Under the pieces are notes generated by a model that did not search any database, was not told where the DNA came from, and saw only the letters and a list, made by a program, of their open reading frames with translations. A program made the position numbers and the translations under genes. This document shows, piece by piece, positions 27,695-38,161 of a stretch of DNA of 64,000 nucleotides (positions within the stretch are counted from its first letter, which is position 1; each line of letters starts with the position of its first letter). Origin of the DNA: Sunxiuqinia indica. Its GTDB lineage: Bacteria > Bacteroidota > Bacteroidia > Bacteroidales > Prolixibacteraceae. Where the stretch lies: NCBI RefSeq assembly GCF_009847015.1, contig NZ_WVEM01000004.1, positions 310,001 through 374,000 on the forward strand. The letters are read 5' to 3'.

Positions 27695-28159
27695 TCATGA
27701 TCCTTCAGGTGTTTGATCCATCGTTTCCTTTTCAACCGTAAAAAACGTTATCGACTTTAAAGAGTAGTGGCTATCCTTGAGTTGATAATCAAAACTCAAC
27801 TTGCTCTTCTCATTCGAACCAAAATGAAACAACACGGAAACGCGCTTCTCAATTTCCTCCTGCTCCTCTTCTCCAAGACTTTCGGCAACACTTACTTTTT
27901 CGGCATCAATAGCACCGTATTGCGCCTTCACTTCATCATACTTTTTCGATAGGCTGTCAAGCTCCGAGTCGGTATAACCCATGTGATATTTTTCATTGAG
28001 CATCGATTCAACCCCTTGCATATCTTTCTTCTCAAACAAATCAATCATCTGAAAACATTCGTTAAGGATGACTTCATTCGCTGAACTGATATCCTGTGCA
28101 TTCATATCTATCGCTAAAAATACCAGCATACAAAAAACAATTCCTCTCAGTTTTATCAT
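27695..28159 (-). CDS. Unrecognised small secreted protein
   Basis: 154 residues with an N-terminal signal peptide (MIKLRGIVFCMLVFLAIDMNAQ). The mature part is acidic and helical (FQMIDLFEKKDMQGVESML, DSLSKKYDEVKAQYG), followed by strands near the C terminus (VLFHFGSNEKSKLSFDYQL). The pattern vaguely recalls small NTF2-like periplasmic domains, but I do not assign a family. Related REP-like hairpins lie on both sides in the same orientation. It sits in the accessory stretch between folB and pgi. Confidence 0.65.
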   Translation of the reverse strand: MIKLRGIVFCMLVFLAIDMNAQDISSANEVILNECFQMIDLFEKKDMQGVESMLNEKYHMGYTDSELDSLSKKYDEVKAQYGAIDAEKVSVAESLGEEEQEEIEKRVSVLFHFGSNEKSKLSFDYQLKDSHYSLKSITFFTVEKETMDQTPEGS

Positions 28160-28216
28160 GCTCCAATTTACAAAACAAATTTGATACTCTCGCTACGCCG
28201 GTACTCCTAGCTTCCT

Positions 28217-28241
28217 CTCGTTTGAGCGAAGCGGAAACGAG
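28217..28241. repeat. REP-like hairpin, copy 2
   Basis: CTCGTTT-GAGCGAAGCGG-AAACGAG, a perfect 7-bp dyad around the same 11-base loop as copy 1. It lies just upstream of the secreted-protein gene. Confidence 0.65.
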
Positions 28242-28385
28242 TAGGTGGGATCAGTTTTTCGGGAGGAAATGGTATGGCGGTGAAAGCGTTTGACGGGTAT
28301 GCGTTTTAACTCATCCGGGAGTCAATTTCTCCAAAACCCTTTACCCATAAGCCATCCGTTGTTTTTTGATGTTGGGAATTGCTCT

Positions 28386-28617
28386 CATTCCATAGCGCAG
28401 AGGCCTTCTGACACGGCGCAGAAAGATAATTCCGTATGGCAGCAAAGCTATTCCAAAGGTCAGCAAGACCATTCCAAAGGTCAGCAAGATTATTTTCTTC
28501 GGAATCATCGATATTTCCTATGGAATAATCATTCTGCGTTCGAGAATGTCTATTATCCCAAAGAGCAACATGTCTATTCTGTGTGGCAGAGCGATGAAGC
28601 TCTTGCGCAGCGTGTGT
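28386..28617. repeat. Degenerate 21-bp tandem array (about 11 units)
   Basis: Units start ATTCC or a variant and often contain GG(T/C)CAGCAA or GGAA. The best preserved are 28429-28449, 28450-28470 and 28471-28491; the last two are identical over 18 bases. Later units at 28492, 28531 and 28576 have drifted. A plus-strand frame (28290-28637, 115 codons) stays open through the array and reads as heptapeptides, such as SVWQQSY, SKGQQDH and SKGQQDY, then FLRNHRY, FLWNNHS and PKEQHVY. I do not call that frame a gene: its N-terminal part looks random and it has no visible start signals. The array fills most of the 573-base gap between two small genes. Confidence 0.6.
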
Positions 28618-28645
28618 ATTTCATGCCTGTTTTGTAGCTGGCAAG

Positions 28646-28667
28646 AACCCCGGTGAACCGGGTTTTC
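28646..28667 (+). terminator. Terminator-like hairpin next to the 21-bp array
   Basis: AACCCCGG-TGAA-CCGGGTT followed by TTTTC. The stem is about 7 bp. It would end any plus-strand transcript across the array, but no supported gene lies upstream on that strand. Confidence 0.4.
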
Positions 28668-28693
28668 GGTTATCGTTTCCCGGCATTAGAGCA

Positions 28694-28725
28694 TAAAAAA
28701 TCCGCCTCATCGCTGAAGCGGATTT
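28694..28725 (-). terminator. Rho-independent terminator of the 118-residue unknown gene
   Basis: 8-bp stem AAATCCGC / GCGGATTT with a 12-base loop; the minus-strand reading continues into TTTTTT. It lies directly after the stop of the gene at 28733-29089. Confidence 0.8.
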
Positions 28726-28732
28726 ACACGGA

Positions 28733-29089
28733 TTACGGTTGAATTGGGCTCGGTTTGGGTTTCGAGTTGTTGCTTCTGCGCAATTTTTTGATTTCGAGAA
28801 CCAGGTTGTCGCTTTTGCCAAGTAATCCGGAGATCAGGTCTACTGTCGCTGAACCATCGGTGTAAGCTGTGTCAAGCGTTTCATTCGCTAATTTGGTGGC
28901 ATCTTTGGCAGCTGCAGCTGCTTCAAGTTGTTTTCCTTCGGCATCATCAGCCGCAGTCAGCTCTGCTTTTAGCTGATCGATTTTCGCCGTTGGGTCGAAG
29001 CCCTTGTCGGTTAGTAACTGTGCGTTTTGATCCAGAACAACAATTAACTGGGAAACAAAATCGCGTTTTTTTGATTCATTTAAACTCAT
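28733..29089 (-). CDS. Unrecognised small Ala-rich helical protein
   Basis: 118 residues from the ATG at 29089 (MSLNESKKRDFVSQL). It is helical, with an Ala-rich centre (KAELTAADDAEGKQLEAAAAAKDATKL) and a basic, Pro-rich tail (KKLRRSNNSKPKPSPIQP). No signal peptide or membrane helix is present. An in-frame start 66 bases upstream gives an unlikely N terminus rich in Pro and Arg. A clear terminator follows, which supports a real transcript. I do not recognise the family. Confidence 0.6.
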   Translation of the reverse strand: MSLNESKKRDFVSQLIVVLDQNAQLLTDKGFDPTAKIDQLKAELTAADDAEGKQLEAAAAAKDATKLANETLDTAYTDGSATVDLISGLLGKSDNLVLEIKKLRRSNNSKPKPSPIQP

Positions 29090-29155
29090 AACTTTGAATG
29101 TTGATAATTGGTAATTTGTTATCACAGGGGGTCGCCTGAAAGCTTTCCACGGCAC

Positions 29156-29569
29156 AGGCGGCCTTCTTATTAATTGTCGGATAATTCTCCGGCATAACCA
29201 CTACCGCAGCAATGGTTGAGTAGATCTGTTTTTATTTTTTGCCCGGCCATGCCGACTTGTTTGTCAATAGCGTTCTCTTTTCCGGTAGCTGTTAACCGAT
29301 GATTCTGCTCAACCCTGCCCCGGTTCTTCGGTTGTTATCGGTATTCCTCGCCTGTGCTATTGATTATGGGGTGCTGAACCTGAATCGTGAACCAAGATAA
29401 CGCTATTGAACTAAATAAACAATAGCGCCTTGTAAATAAATGAGCAAAAGGTCGATTTTGTTGTTCGTAATGAATAGTTACCGAACTGTTTGAGCTGGCT
29501 GACCACAGATACGATCCTGCTGCTACTCAACCATAAGTATTGCGGATTTCACTTCTGCTAAGGATAGCA
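29156..29569. other. Gene-poor stretch before the paired repeats
   Basis: No supported gene, tRNA or clear promoter. CAATAGCG occurs twice (near 29264 and 29427), with related AATAGC/GCTATTG words between them (near 29358 and 29404), and GATAACGCTATTGAAC-type words recur, so the region may be decayed. A 26-codon minus-strand frame at 29170-29250 is too short to call. Confidence 0.5.
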
Positions 29570-29799
29570 AAGTCCCCAACTTCGCCATTAGGCGAAAAGG
29601 CGACGGCCTGTCAAAGTAGCCCGGGCCGGCGATGAAGGGAAGGATTTTTGGCGGGTATCCCGGGCAGTGCGCCGGAAAGAAAAAATCCTGACGCGCGTGG
29701 AAGGATAACTTTGACTTGATTTTTTTTGAATACTTTTTGGTATCAAGACAAAAAAGTATTTGGGGTTTGGGGCAACGCCCCAACATAAGCAAAGAGAAC
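29570..29799. repeat. Structured ~230-bp direct repeat, copy 1
   Basis: Near-identical to 29897-30128. Dyads in order: TTCGCC / GGCGAA (29581-29596); an outer pair GTCAAAGT / ACTTTGAC (29610-29617 with 29707-29714) enclosing AGGATTTTT / AAAAATCCT (29641-29649 with 29681-29689) and GGCG / CGCC; then TACTTTTT / AAAAAGTA; then GGGGC-AAC-GCCCC (29769-29781). GC content in the centre is far above the flanks. No transposase is inside. Short open frames here are by-products of the repeat. Confidence 0.85.
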
Positions 29800-29896
29800 A
29801 AGATATTAGATATTAGAACCAAGAGTCAAGATATCGTAACCCGCTGAAAGATCCTGAAACGAGTTCAGGATGACCAGCACATAGCTTGGGTCAGCC

Positions 29897-30128
29897 AAGT
29901 CCCCCGCTTCACCGAAAGGTGAAAAGGCGACGGCCTGTCAAAGTAGCCCGGGCCGGCGAAGGAGGGAAGGATTTTTGGCGGGTATCCCGGGCAGTGCGCC
30001 GGAAAGAAAAAATCCTGACGAGCGAGGAAGGATAACTTTGACTTGATCTTTTTTGATTACTTTTTGGTATCAAGGCAAAAAAGTAATGGGGGGGTTTGGG
30101 GCAACGCCCCAACAACAGCAAAAAGAAC
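29897..30128. repeat. Structured ~230-bp direct repeat, copy 2
   Basis: Same order of dyads as copy 1. The first hairpin is TTCACC / GGTGAA (29908-29923), where a G-C pair of copy 1 is an A-T pair: both arms changed together. The last dyad TTACTTTTT / AAAAAGTAA is one pair longer. Same orientation as copy 1, with a ~100-bp unrelated spacer. It ends about 175 bases before pgi. Confidence 0.85.
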
Positions 30129-30234
30129 CAGCGATTCAAAAAAATCGCCATACATTAAAACATCTATCAGGGTAAATTAAATGCTGAATCGCTGATCGCC
30201 CAAACAGAATGGGCTGAATCTAAAATGCTTTTTT

Positions 30235-30242
30235 TATCTTTG
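30235..30242 (+). promoter_or_regulatory. -7 promoter element before pgi
   Basis: TATCTTTG fits TAnnTTTG and lies 59 bases before the pgi ATG, after the second structured repeat. No good -33 element is seen at 19 bases. Confidence 0.5.
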
Positions 30243-30283
30243 TAATCGCTCGCAAAACAGACATCTACTATTGTATTAAATAA

Positions 30284-31951
<1,668 letters not shown>

Positions 31952-31974
31952 CGAAATTTTGATCTGATTAATGA

Positions 31975-32005
31975 AGAGGTATTCCAGATGGAGTACCTCT
32001 TTTTT
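31975..32005 (+). terminator. Rho-independent terminator after pgi
   Basis: Stem AGAGGTATTCC / GGAGTACCTCT (one G-T pair) with a 4-base loop, followed by a run of T. It begins 23 bases after the pgi stop. Confidence 0.88.
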
Positions 32006-32098
32006 ATGGGTTGACGTGTAGAGGCTTAGGGTGAACTATTTTAATGATAAACCGAATGGCATGTAACAGGAAAACCAGCAGACAATATTCTCCGCAGT

Positions 32099-33094
32099 TT
32101 ATCTCAATTTTCCGGTCAATTCTCTGATCTCAATTGAGGGTGGAACATTTTCATAAAGGATATTGTACACCGCCTCACAAATAGGCATTTTCACCTTGAA
32201 TTCCTCATTAATCTCATGAATTGACTTGGTAGCATAATAGCCTTCAGCCACCATGTGCATCTCAATCTGAGCGGTTCGGGTGGTGTATCCTTTTCCAATC
32301 ATTGCACCAAACGTGCGATTTCTCGAAAACTGAGAATAAGCAGTTACCAGTAAATCGCCCAGATAGGCAGAGCTCTTAATATCGCGGGTTATCGGATGTA
32401 CCTTATCGACAAAACGTTTAATTTCCTGAATGGCATTGGCTACAAGTACTGCCTGAAAATTGTCACCATAGCGCAAACCATGCACAATGCCCGAGGCAAT
32501 GGCGATAATATTTTTTAATACCGATGCGTACTCTGTTCCAAAGATATCGTCGGAAACATGCGAACGGATATAAGGGCATTCTAATCTGGATGCAAAATCG
32601 CGAGCCCGCTTGATATCCGGACAGGCAATTGTCAGGTACGACAAACGTTCGAGTGCCACTTCCTCTGCATGACAGGGCCCGGCAATCACACCAATCCGGT
32701 CGTACGGAACTTTATAGCTTTCTTTTAAATAGGTTGCAATAATCTGGTTGGTTTCAGGAACAATTCCTTTAATGGCTGACACGATGAATTTATTACTGAT
32801 ATCGGCTGTCAGATCCTTAAGTGAATCATGTAAAAAAGCCGAAGGAATCGTTAACACCAACACATCTGAGTCTTCAATAATTTGATTGATGTCATTAAAG
32901 AAAACGATTTGATCAATATCAAATTCAACCCCTCTTAAATAGTTTGGATTGTGCCTATACCGTTTGAATTGCTCAATATTCTCACTACTTCGGAGATACC
33001 AATTAATGCTTTCAACATTGTTCAGTAATATTTTTGCCAAAGCTGTTGCCCAGCTTCCACCTCCGATAATCGCTATTTTGGGTTCTACATACAT
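32099..33094 (-). CDS. gpsA: NAD(P)+-dependent glycerol-3-phosphate dehydrogenase
   Basis: 331-residue GpsA, which reduces dihydroxyacetone phosphate to sn-glycerol-3-phosphate for phospholipids. The Rossmann motif is GGGSWATAL near the N terminus; the substrate region has AGPCHAEEVA, and the catalytic Lys is in VLKNIIAIASGIVHGL. It follows lysS by 15 bases, so the two are one operon. Confidence 0.96.
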   Translation of the reverse strand: MYVEPKIAIIGGGSWATALAKILLNNVESINWYLRSSENIEQFKRYRHNPNYLRGVEFDIDQIVFFNDINQIIEDSDVLVLTIPSAFLHDSLKDLTADISNKFIVSAIKGIVPETNQIIATYLKESYKVPYDRIGVIAGPCHAEEVALERLSYLTIACPDIKRARDFASRLECPYIRSHVSDDIFGTEYASVLKNIIAIASGIVHGLRYGDNFQAVLVANAIQEIKRFVDKVHPITRDIKSSAYLGDLLVTAYSQFSRNRTFGAMIGKGYTTRTAQIEMHMVAEGYYATKSIHEINEEFKVKMPICEAVYNILYENVPPSIEIRELTGKLR

Positions 33095-33109
33095 AATCAG
33101 TAGCTCCGG

Positions 33110-34831
33110 CTATGCCAGCCATTGCTTTACATCATCCATTGAAGGGTTTGTTAGCCCAAGTTTGTTTTTTTTATTGAAACCACAAAGGTCATTGAAAAAT
33201 TTTCCTGGTTTCGCTTCTTTCAAAGCCTCCGTTTTTTGAAATCCAAGTTTGCGAACAACTTCAACCCATTCGGCAGGAATACCCATTTCTACGAACATTT
33301 CGTCCGTGTCAACGGCAGCTTTTTTCTCCGGTCTCATTTGTGGGAAGAATAATACATCCTGAATTGACATGTTATTGGTCATAAACATGGTCAGTCGGTC
33401 AATTCCAATTCCCATTCCCGATGTTGGAGGCATACCATATTCCAAGGCACGCAGGAAGTCCTGATCGATAAACATGGCCTCATCATCTCCTTTTTCCGAA
33501 AGCTTCATCTGATCTTCAAAACGCTCGCGCTGATCGATCGGATCATTCAACTCCGAGTAGGCATTGGCCAATTCTTTTCCATTTACCATCAACTCAAAAC
33601 GCTCGGTCAGCTCCGGGTTGTCACGGTGCTTCTTGGTGAGTGGCGACATTTCAATCGGGTAGTCGATAATGAAGGTTGGCTGAATGTAATTGTGCTCACA
33701 TTTTTCACCAAAAAGTTCATCAATCAATTTTCCCTTTCCCATGCTTGGGTCAGTTTCAATATCTAATGCTTTACAAATTTCACGAAGTTCGGCTTCCGAT
33801 TTTCCGTCGATATCATGTCCTGTGTGCTCCAAAATAGCTTCTCGCATGGTCACGCGAGGATAAGGACGCTTAAAATCGATCATTTTATCGCCGACAGGAA
33901 TCTCGGTTTTTCCATGAAGTGCCAAAGCCACACGCTCCACCATTTCTTCCGTAAAATCCATCATCCACTTATAATCTTTGTACGCGACATAGATTTCCAT
34001 GGCTGTAAATTCCGGGTTATGAGTCCGGTCCATTCCTTCATTACGAAAGTCTTTGGCAAATTCATACACACCCTCAAAACCACCAACAATCAAACGCTTC
34101 AAGTAAAGCTCATTGGCAATTCGCAAATACAGCGGAATATTTAAACTATTGTGATGGGTAATAAACGGACGCGCAGCTGCACCTCCGGGAATGGCCTGCA
34201 AAATTGGTGTTTCCACCTCCAAATAACCGCACTCGTTAAACATCTCACGCATGGTGTTAATGATTTTTGTGCGCTTGATAAATGCATCTTTCACCTGTGG
34301 ATTAACCACCAAATCGACATACCGCTGACGGTAACGTTGTTCCGGATCCGTAAATGCATCGTAGGTTTTTCCTTCTTTTTCCTTTACAATCGGAAGCGGA
34401 CGAAGTGATTTCCCTAATACCGTAAACTCTTTAACATGAACGGATTTCTCTCCTACCTGTGTGGTAAACGCAAATCCTTTCACGCCAATGATGTCACCAA
34501 TATCCAACAGCTTTTTGAAAACCTCATTGTACAAGGTTTTGTCATCCCCCGGACAAATTTCATCCCGGTTAAAATACATCTGAATACGACCTGAATCGTC
34601 CTGCAATTCAGCAAATGAAGCTTTCCCCATAATTCGGCGACTCATAATCCGCCCCGCTAATACAACCTCCTGATAATTCTCCTTCTCAGGGTCAAAATTG
34701 TCTTTTATCTCTTTTGCTTTCGTATTCACCGGATACTGCTCTGCCGGGTAGGGTTCAATTCCCAACTCGCGCAATCTGGCCAATGAATTTCTGCGGATCA
34801 CCTCTTGCTCGCTAAGCTCTGCTATACTCAT
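33110..34831 (-). CDS. lysS: Lysyl-tRNA synthetase (class II)
   Basis: 573-residue class II LysRS. An OB-fold anticodon-binding domain (~55-160) is followed by the class II core: motif 2 [20 protein letters not shown] and motif 3 [12 protein letters not shown]. The C terminus is longer than in E. coli by a ~70-residue extension ([19 protein letters not shown] onward, ending MDDVKQWLA), typical of Bacteroidota LysRS as I recall. It is first in lysS-gpsA. Confidence 0.96.
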   Translation of the reverse strand: MSIAELSEQEVIRRNSLARLRELGIEPYPAEQYPVNTKAKEIKDNFDPEKENYQEVVLAGRIMSRRIMGKASFAELQDDSGRIQMYFNRDEICPGDDKTLYNEVFKKLLDIGDIIGVKGFAFTTQVGEKSVHVKEFTVLGKSLRPLPIVKEKEGKTYDAFTDPEQRYRQRYVDLVVNPQVKDAFIKRTKIINTMREMFNECGYLEVETPILQAIPGGAAARPFITHHNSLNIPLYLRIANELYLKRLIVGGFEGVYEFAKDFRNEGMDRTHNPEFTAMEIYVAYKDYKWMMDFTEEMVERVALALHGKTEIPVGDKMIDFKRPYPRVTMREAILEHTGHDIDGKSEAELREICKALDIETDPSMGKGKLIDELFGEKCEHNYIQPTFIIDYPIEMSPLTKKHRDNPELTERFELMVNGKELANAYSELNDPIDQRERFEDQMKLSEKGDDEAMFIDQDFLRALEYGMPPTSGMGIGIDRLTMFMTNNMSIQDVLFFPQMRPEKKAAVDTDEMFVEMGIPAEWVEVVRKLGFQKTEALKEAKPGKFFNDLCGFNKKNKLGLTNPSMDDVKQWLA

Positions 34832-34873
34832 GGGTACTTTTCAGTTTGAAATATTTCTTAAAAAAATCAGGTG

Positions 34874-34881
34874 CAAATATA
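34874..34881 (-). promoter_or_regulatory. -7 promoter element before lysS
   Basis: Minus-strand TATATTTG fits TAnnTTTG, 42 bases before the lysS ATG. The nearest TTTG upstream is 23 bases away, longer than usual. Confidence 0.42.
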
Positions 34882-35064
34882 ACAAAGAAATGCTGATTAC
34901 ATTCCAAAGTCCACCTCAAACTAAATATAACATAATCAACATTTTGAGACTATTACCTTACTATTGATAATTTTATAACGAGTCTAATGATTTGAATGGG
35001 TGAAATTTAGATTCGAATATCGCTTTATTGTTAACAGAATGTCAACGATATGGCGTGCTTTCGT

Positions 35065-35095
35065 TTTCCAGATCGCCAAGCATTGCTTATCTTTG
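35065..35095 (+). promoter_or_regulatory. Probable recJ promoter
   Basis: TTTC (35065-35068), 19 bases, TATCTTTG (35088-35095). One mismatch from the TTTG-N19-TAnnTTTG consensus, 48 bases before the recJ ATG. Confidence 0.55.
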
Positions 35096-35143
35096 ACAAA
35101 TTAAATTTGTGCACCCAAAACGAGGAAGAAGTAATCAGCAAGA

Positions 35144-36865
35144 ATGGATAAAATCTGGAACATTAAAACTCAAGGCGATGCCAATGTTATCAAGCATTTA
35201 TCTGCTGCCCTCAACGTAAATATGGTTATTGGAAACCTGTTAGCACAACGAGGAATTTCAACTTACGCCGAAGCAAAATCTTTTTTCCGACCACGCCTTT
35301 CCGATTTACATGATCCATTCCTGATGAAGGACATGGACAAAGCTGTTGAACGACTTGAACGCGCCATTGAAAACGAAGAAAAAGTATTGATTTATGGCGA
35401 CTATGATGTTGACGGAACAACCTCGGTCGCTTTGATGTACCAGTTTTTACGCAGCCGGATTAAAAATCTGGACTATTATATTCCTGATCGTTACTCGGAA
35501 GGTTACGGTATCTCGCCAAGAAGCATTGACTTTGCAGAGGAAGAAAAGATTTCGCTTATTATTGTTTTGGATTGTGGAATTAAAGCGGTTGAAAAAATAA
35601 AAAATGCCAAAGATCGCGGTATTGACTTTATCATTTGCGATCATCACAACCCTGATGATGTCATTCCCGAGGCAGTTGCAGTGCTTGATGCCAAGCGCCC
35701 GGATTGCAACTATCCGTTCAAAGAGCTTTCCGGATGCGGAGTTGGCTTTAAACTGCTTCAGGCCTACACGCAAAAAAATGATGTCCCGATTGTTGAGCTC
35801 TACGATTTACTTGATCTTGTCGTTGTCAGTATTGCTTCCGATATTGTTCCGGTAGTTGGAGAAAACAGGGTTTTGGCCTATTACGGGCTTCGCAAGTTAA
35901 ATTCGAACCCCAGCCTCGGATTGAAAACCATCATCCAAATGTCGGGTCTTGTGGGGCAAGACATTTCGGTGAGCGATATTGTTTTTAAAATTGGACCACG
36001 CCTGAATGCTTCAGGCCGAATTGAACACGGTAAAAAATCAGTGGCAATCATGGTGGTTACTGAAGAAGAAGAAGCCATCGAACTCGGCAATGAGATCAAT
36101 TCGTACAACGAGATACGCAAAACATTGGATCGCGACATTACCCAGGAAGCACTGGATATGATTACCCACGATCCGAACCAAAACGAACGTAAAGCAACGG
36201 TGCTATACAACCGCGACTGGCACAAAGGAGTTGTTGGTATTGTGGCCAGCCGGTTGACTGAGCATTATTACCGTCCAACTGTCATCCTCACCGAGTCAAA
36301 TGGCATGGCAACAGGTTCAGCACGCTCCGTAAAGAATTTTGATTTGTATGAAGCAATTGGTTCATGCAGCGACCTTTTGGAATCGTATGGCGGACACATG
36401 TATGCTGCCGGCTTAACCATGAAAATTGACAACATTCCGGCATTCACCCGTCGGTTTGAAGAAATCGTGGCCAATAGCATTACGAAGCAACAGCAAACGG
36501 AGACGATGGATGTGGATGCCAAAATTCAACTTTCAGAAATCACACCTAAGTTTTACCGTATTCTGAAACAGTTTGCTCCGTTTGGACCTCACAATATGGA
36601 TCCGGTTTTTGTAACCGAAAATGTGCTCGACAGTGGCACCAGCCGCTGTGTTGGCCGTCAGCTGGAACACCTTAAGCTTGATCTGGTTGAACCAACAGGA
36701 AACTCATCTGTATTCCCGGCCATCGCTTTTAACCAGGCTGATCATTACGATGCCATCAGCCAAGGTTTACCTTTTGACATTTGTTATTCGATTGCCGAGA
36801 ATGTTTTTAGAGGTAAAACAAATATCCAGCTTTATATCCGCGACATTTCCGCAAAACTATATTAA
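35144..36865 (+). CDS. recJ: Single-stranded-DNA-specific exonuclease RecJ
   Basis: 573-residue 5'-3' single-strand exonuclease of the DHH family, acting in recombination and mismatch repair. The metal-binding motifs are YGDYDVDG (84-91) and CDHHNP (165-170), with DCGIK between them. The DHHA1 domain has SGRIEHGKKS and a GGH motif (YGGHMYAAG). A C-terminal OB-like domain closes the protein. The uracil permease gene follows by 26 bases. Confidence 0.96.
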   Translation: MDKIWNIKTQGDANVIKHLSAALNVNMVIGNLLAQRGISTYAEAKSFFRPRLSDLHDPFLMKDMDKAVERLERAIENEEKVLIYGDYDVDGTTSVALMYQFLRSRIKNLDYYIPDRYSEGYGISPRSIDFAEEEKISLIIVLDCGIKAVEKIKNAKDRGIDFIICDHHNPDDVIPEAVAVLDAKRPDCNYPFKELSGCGVGFKLLQAYTQKNDVPIVELYDLLDLVVVSIASDIVPVVGENRVLAYYGLRKLNSNPSLGLKTIIQMSGLVGQDISVSDIVFKIGPRLNASGRIEHGKKSVAIMVVTEEEEAIELGNEINSYNEIRKTLDRDITQEALDMITHDPNQNERKATVLYNRDWHKGVVGIVASRLTEHYYRPTVILTESNGMATGSARSVKNFDLYEAIGSCSDLLESYGGHMYAAGLTMKIDNIPAFTRRFEEIVANSITKQQQTETMDVDAKIQLSEITPKFYRILKQFAPFGPHNMDPVFVTENVLDSGTSRCVGRQLEHLKLDLVEPTGNSSVFPAIAFNQADHYDAISQGLPFDICYSIAENVFRGKTNIQLYIRDISAKLY

Positions 36866-36891
36866 CACTCGCTAACTAAATTTCAAATTAA

Positions 36892-38115
36892 ATGACTAAG
36901 CTGAAAATGAATGAAAACCAGAACCAATTTACAGGACGTAATATGGTTTTGGGCGTGCAATTTTTGTTTGTAGCCTTCGGAGCAACTGTCCTTGTTCCGC
37001 TTCTTGTTGGTATCGATCCTGCCGTGGCTCTATTCACTGCCGGAATTGGAACGCTAATTTTTCACCTGATAACAAAAGGAATGGTTCCCGTATTTCTGGG
37101 CAGTAGCTTTGCTTTTATTGCTCCAATTATTGAAGCCACTAGACTTTATGGCTTACCGGGAGCACTATCCGGCATCGTTGCAGTTGGTATTGTTTATACA
37201 GTCGTTTCGGCGCTCGTAAAATGGCGGGGTATAAAACTCATCGAGCGCCTGTTCCCTGCTACAGTAGTTGGTCCGGTAATCATGATTATTGGTTTGTCAC
37301 TGGCAGGAACCGCGATTGACATGGCCAAGACACATTGGCCCATTGCTGTCATCAGCCTGGCTACTGCTGTTATTGTGGTCGTATTCACCAAAGGGTTAAT
37401 CAAACTGATTCCTATTTTCATTGGCATCGTCGTTGGGTACATTGCCGGTCTGGTGTTTGGCGTTATCGACTTCACCCCAATAAAAGAAGCTGCCTGGCTT
37501 CAGCTTCCCGGATTTATCGTGCCTGAATTTAACTGGAATGCTATTTTATATATGATTCCGGTAGCAGTAGCCCCTATTATTGAACACGTAGGCGACATGT
37601 ACGCAATTGGTGGCGTGGCTGAGAAAAATTTTATTGAAAAGCCCGGTTTACACCGCACCTTACTAGGCGATGGTATTGCCACCGGACTTGCAGGTATGGT
37701 TGGAGGCGTTCCAAATACAACCTACTCTGAAGTTACAGGAGCCATTGCCCTAACAAAAGTAACCAACCCATTCATCCTGCGAATTGCTGCAATTACTGCG
37801 ATCGTTTTTTCATTGATCGGAAAGGTCAGTGGTATTCTGAAAACCATCCCTCAAGCGGTATTGGGAGGAATCATGCTTTTGCTTTTTGGATTAATTGCCT
37901 CTGTCGGTATTAAAACACTGATCGATTCAAAAACCGATCTTTCACAAATTCGAAATCAGGTGGTTGTGTCTATCGTTCTGACTATCGGAATTGGAGGTGC
38001 AGTTATTTCCTGGGGTAATTTTTCACTCGCAGGAATTGGGCTGGCAGCTGTGGTTGGAATTTTACTGAATCTGATTTTACCGGGAGAATCAAAAAAAGTT
38101 AATGTAGAAGGTTAA
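36892..38115 (+). CDS. uraA: NCS2-family uracil/nucleobase permease
   Basis: 407 residues, almost entirely membrane helices (about 14, as in UraA). NCS2 signatures: FLGSSFAFIAPI near residue 70, the substrate-binding Glu in APIIEHVGD (~230), and the GGVPNTTYSEVTG loop (~270). This matches UraA/PyrP uracil:H+ symporters better than xanthine permeases. It may be cotranscribed with recJ. A strong terminator follows. Confidence 0.92.
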   Translation: MTKLKMNENQNQFTGRNMVLGVQFLFVAFGATVLVPLLVGIDPAVALFTAGIGTLIFHLITKGMVPVFLGSSFAFIAPIIEATRLYGLPGALSGIVAVGIVYTVVSALVKWRGIKLIERLFPATVVGPVIMIIGLSLAGTAIDMAKTHWPIAVISLATAVIVVVFTKGLIKLIPIFIGIVVGYIAGLVFGVIDFTPIKEAAWLQLPGFIVPEFNWNAILYMIPVAVAPIIEHVGDMYAIGGVAEKNFIEKPGLHRTLLGDGIATGLAGMVGGVPNTTYSEVTGAIALTKVTNPFILRIAAITAIVFSLIGKVSGILKTIPQAVLGGIMLLLFGLIASVGIKTLIDSKTDLSQIRNQVVVSIVLTIGIGGAVISWGNFSLAGIGLAAVVGILLNLILPGESKKVNVEG

Positions 38116-38133
38116 GAATAAAATCATACAACC

Positions 38134-38161
38134 AAAAAGGCAGGAAAACCTGCCTTTTTTT
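38134..38161. terminator. Bidirectional terminator between uraA and the DUF4251 gene
   Basis: AAAAAGGCAGG-AAAA-CCTGCCTTTTT, an 11-bp perfect stem with A and T runs on both sides, at the junction of two convergent genes. It reaches the stop codon of the DUF4251 gene. Confidence 0.9.

Larger units (their letters stand above)
34832..35143. other. Divergent promoter region between lysS and recJ
   Basis: 312 AT-rich bases without a gene. A minus-strand -7 element TATATTTG (34874-34881) suits lysS and a plus-strand one (35088-35095) suits recJ. The middle holds no recognisable structure. Confidence 0.55.

Noticed and set aside
28290-28637. 115-codon plus-strand frame across the 21-bp array
   Set aside because: Kept as a repeat, not a gene: no start signals and the part before the array looks random. 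The heptad reading is reported as a finding.
29170-29250. 26-codon minus-strand frame beginning MAGQKIKTDLLNHCC
   Set aside because: Protein-like in appearance and the frame is open upstream to about 29333, but it is too short, has no start support and shows no recognised family.
29523-30151. Two ~80-100 codon minus-strand frames in the structured repeats
   Set aside because: They follow the repeat copies, include stem-forming sequence and lack a coding pattern; explained by the repeat.
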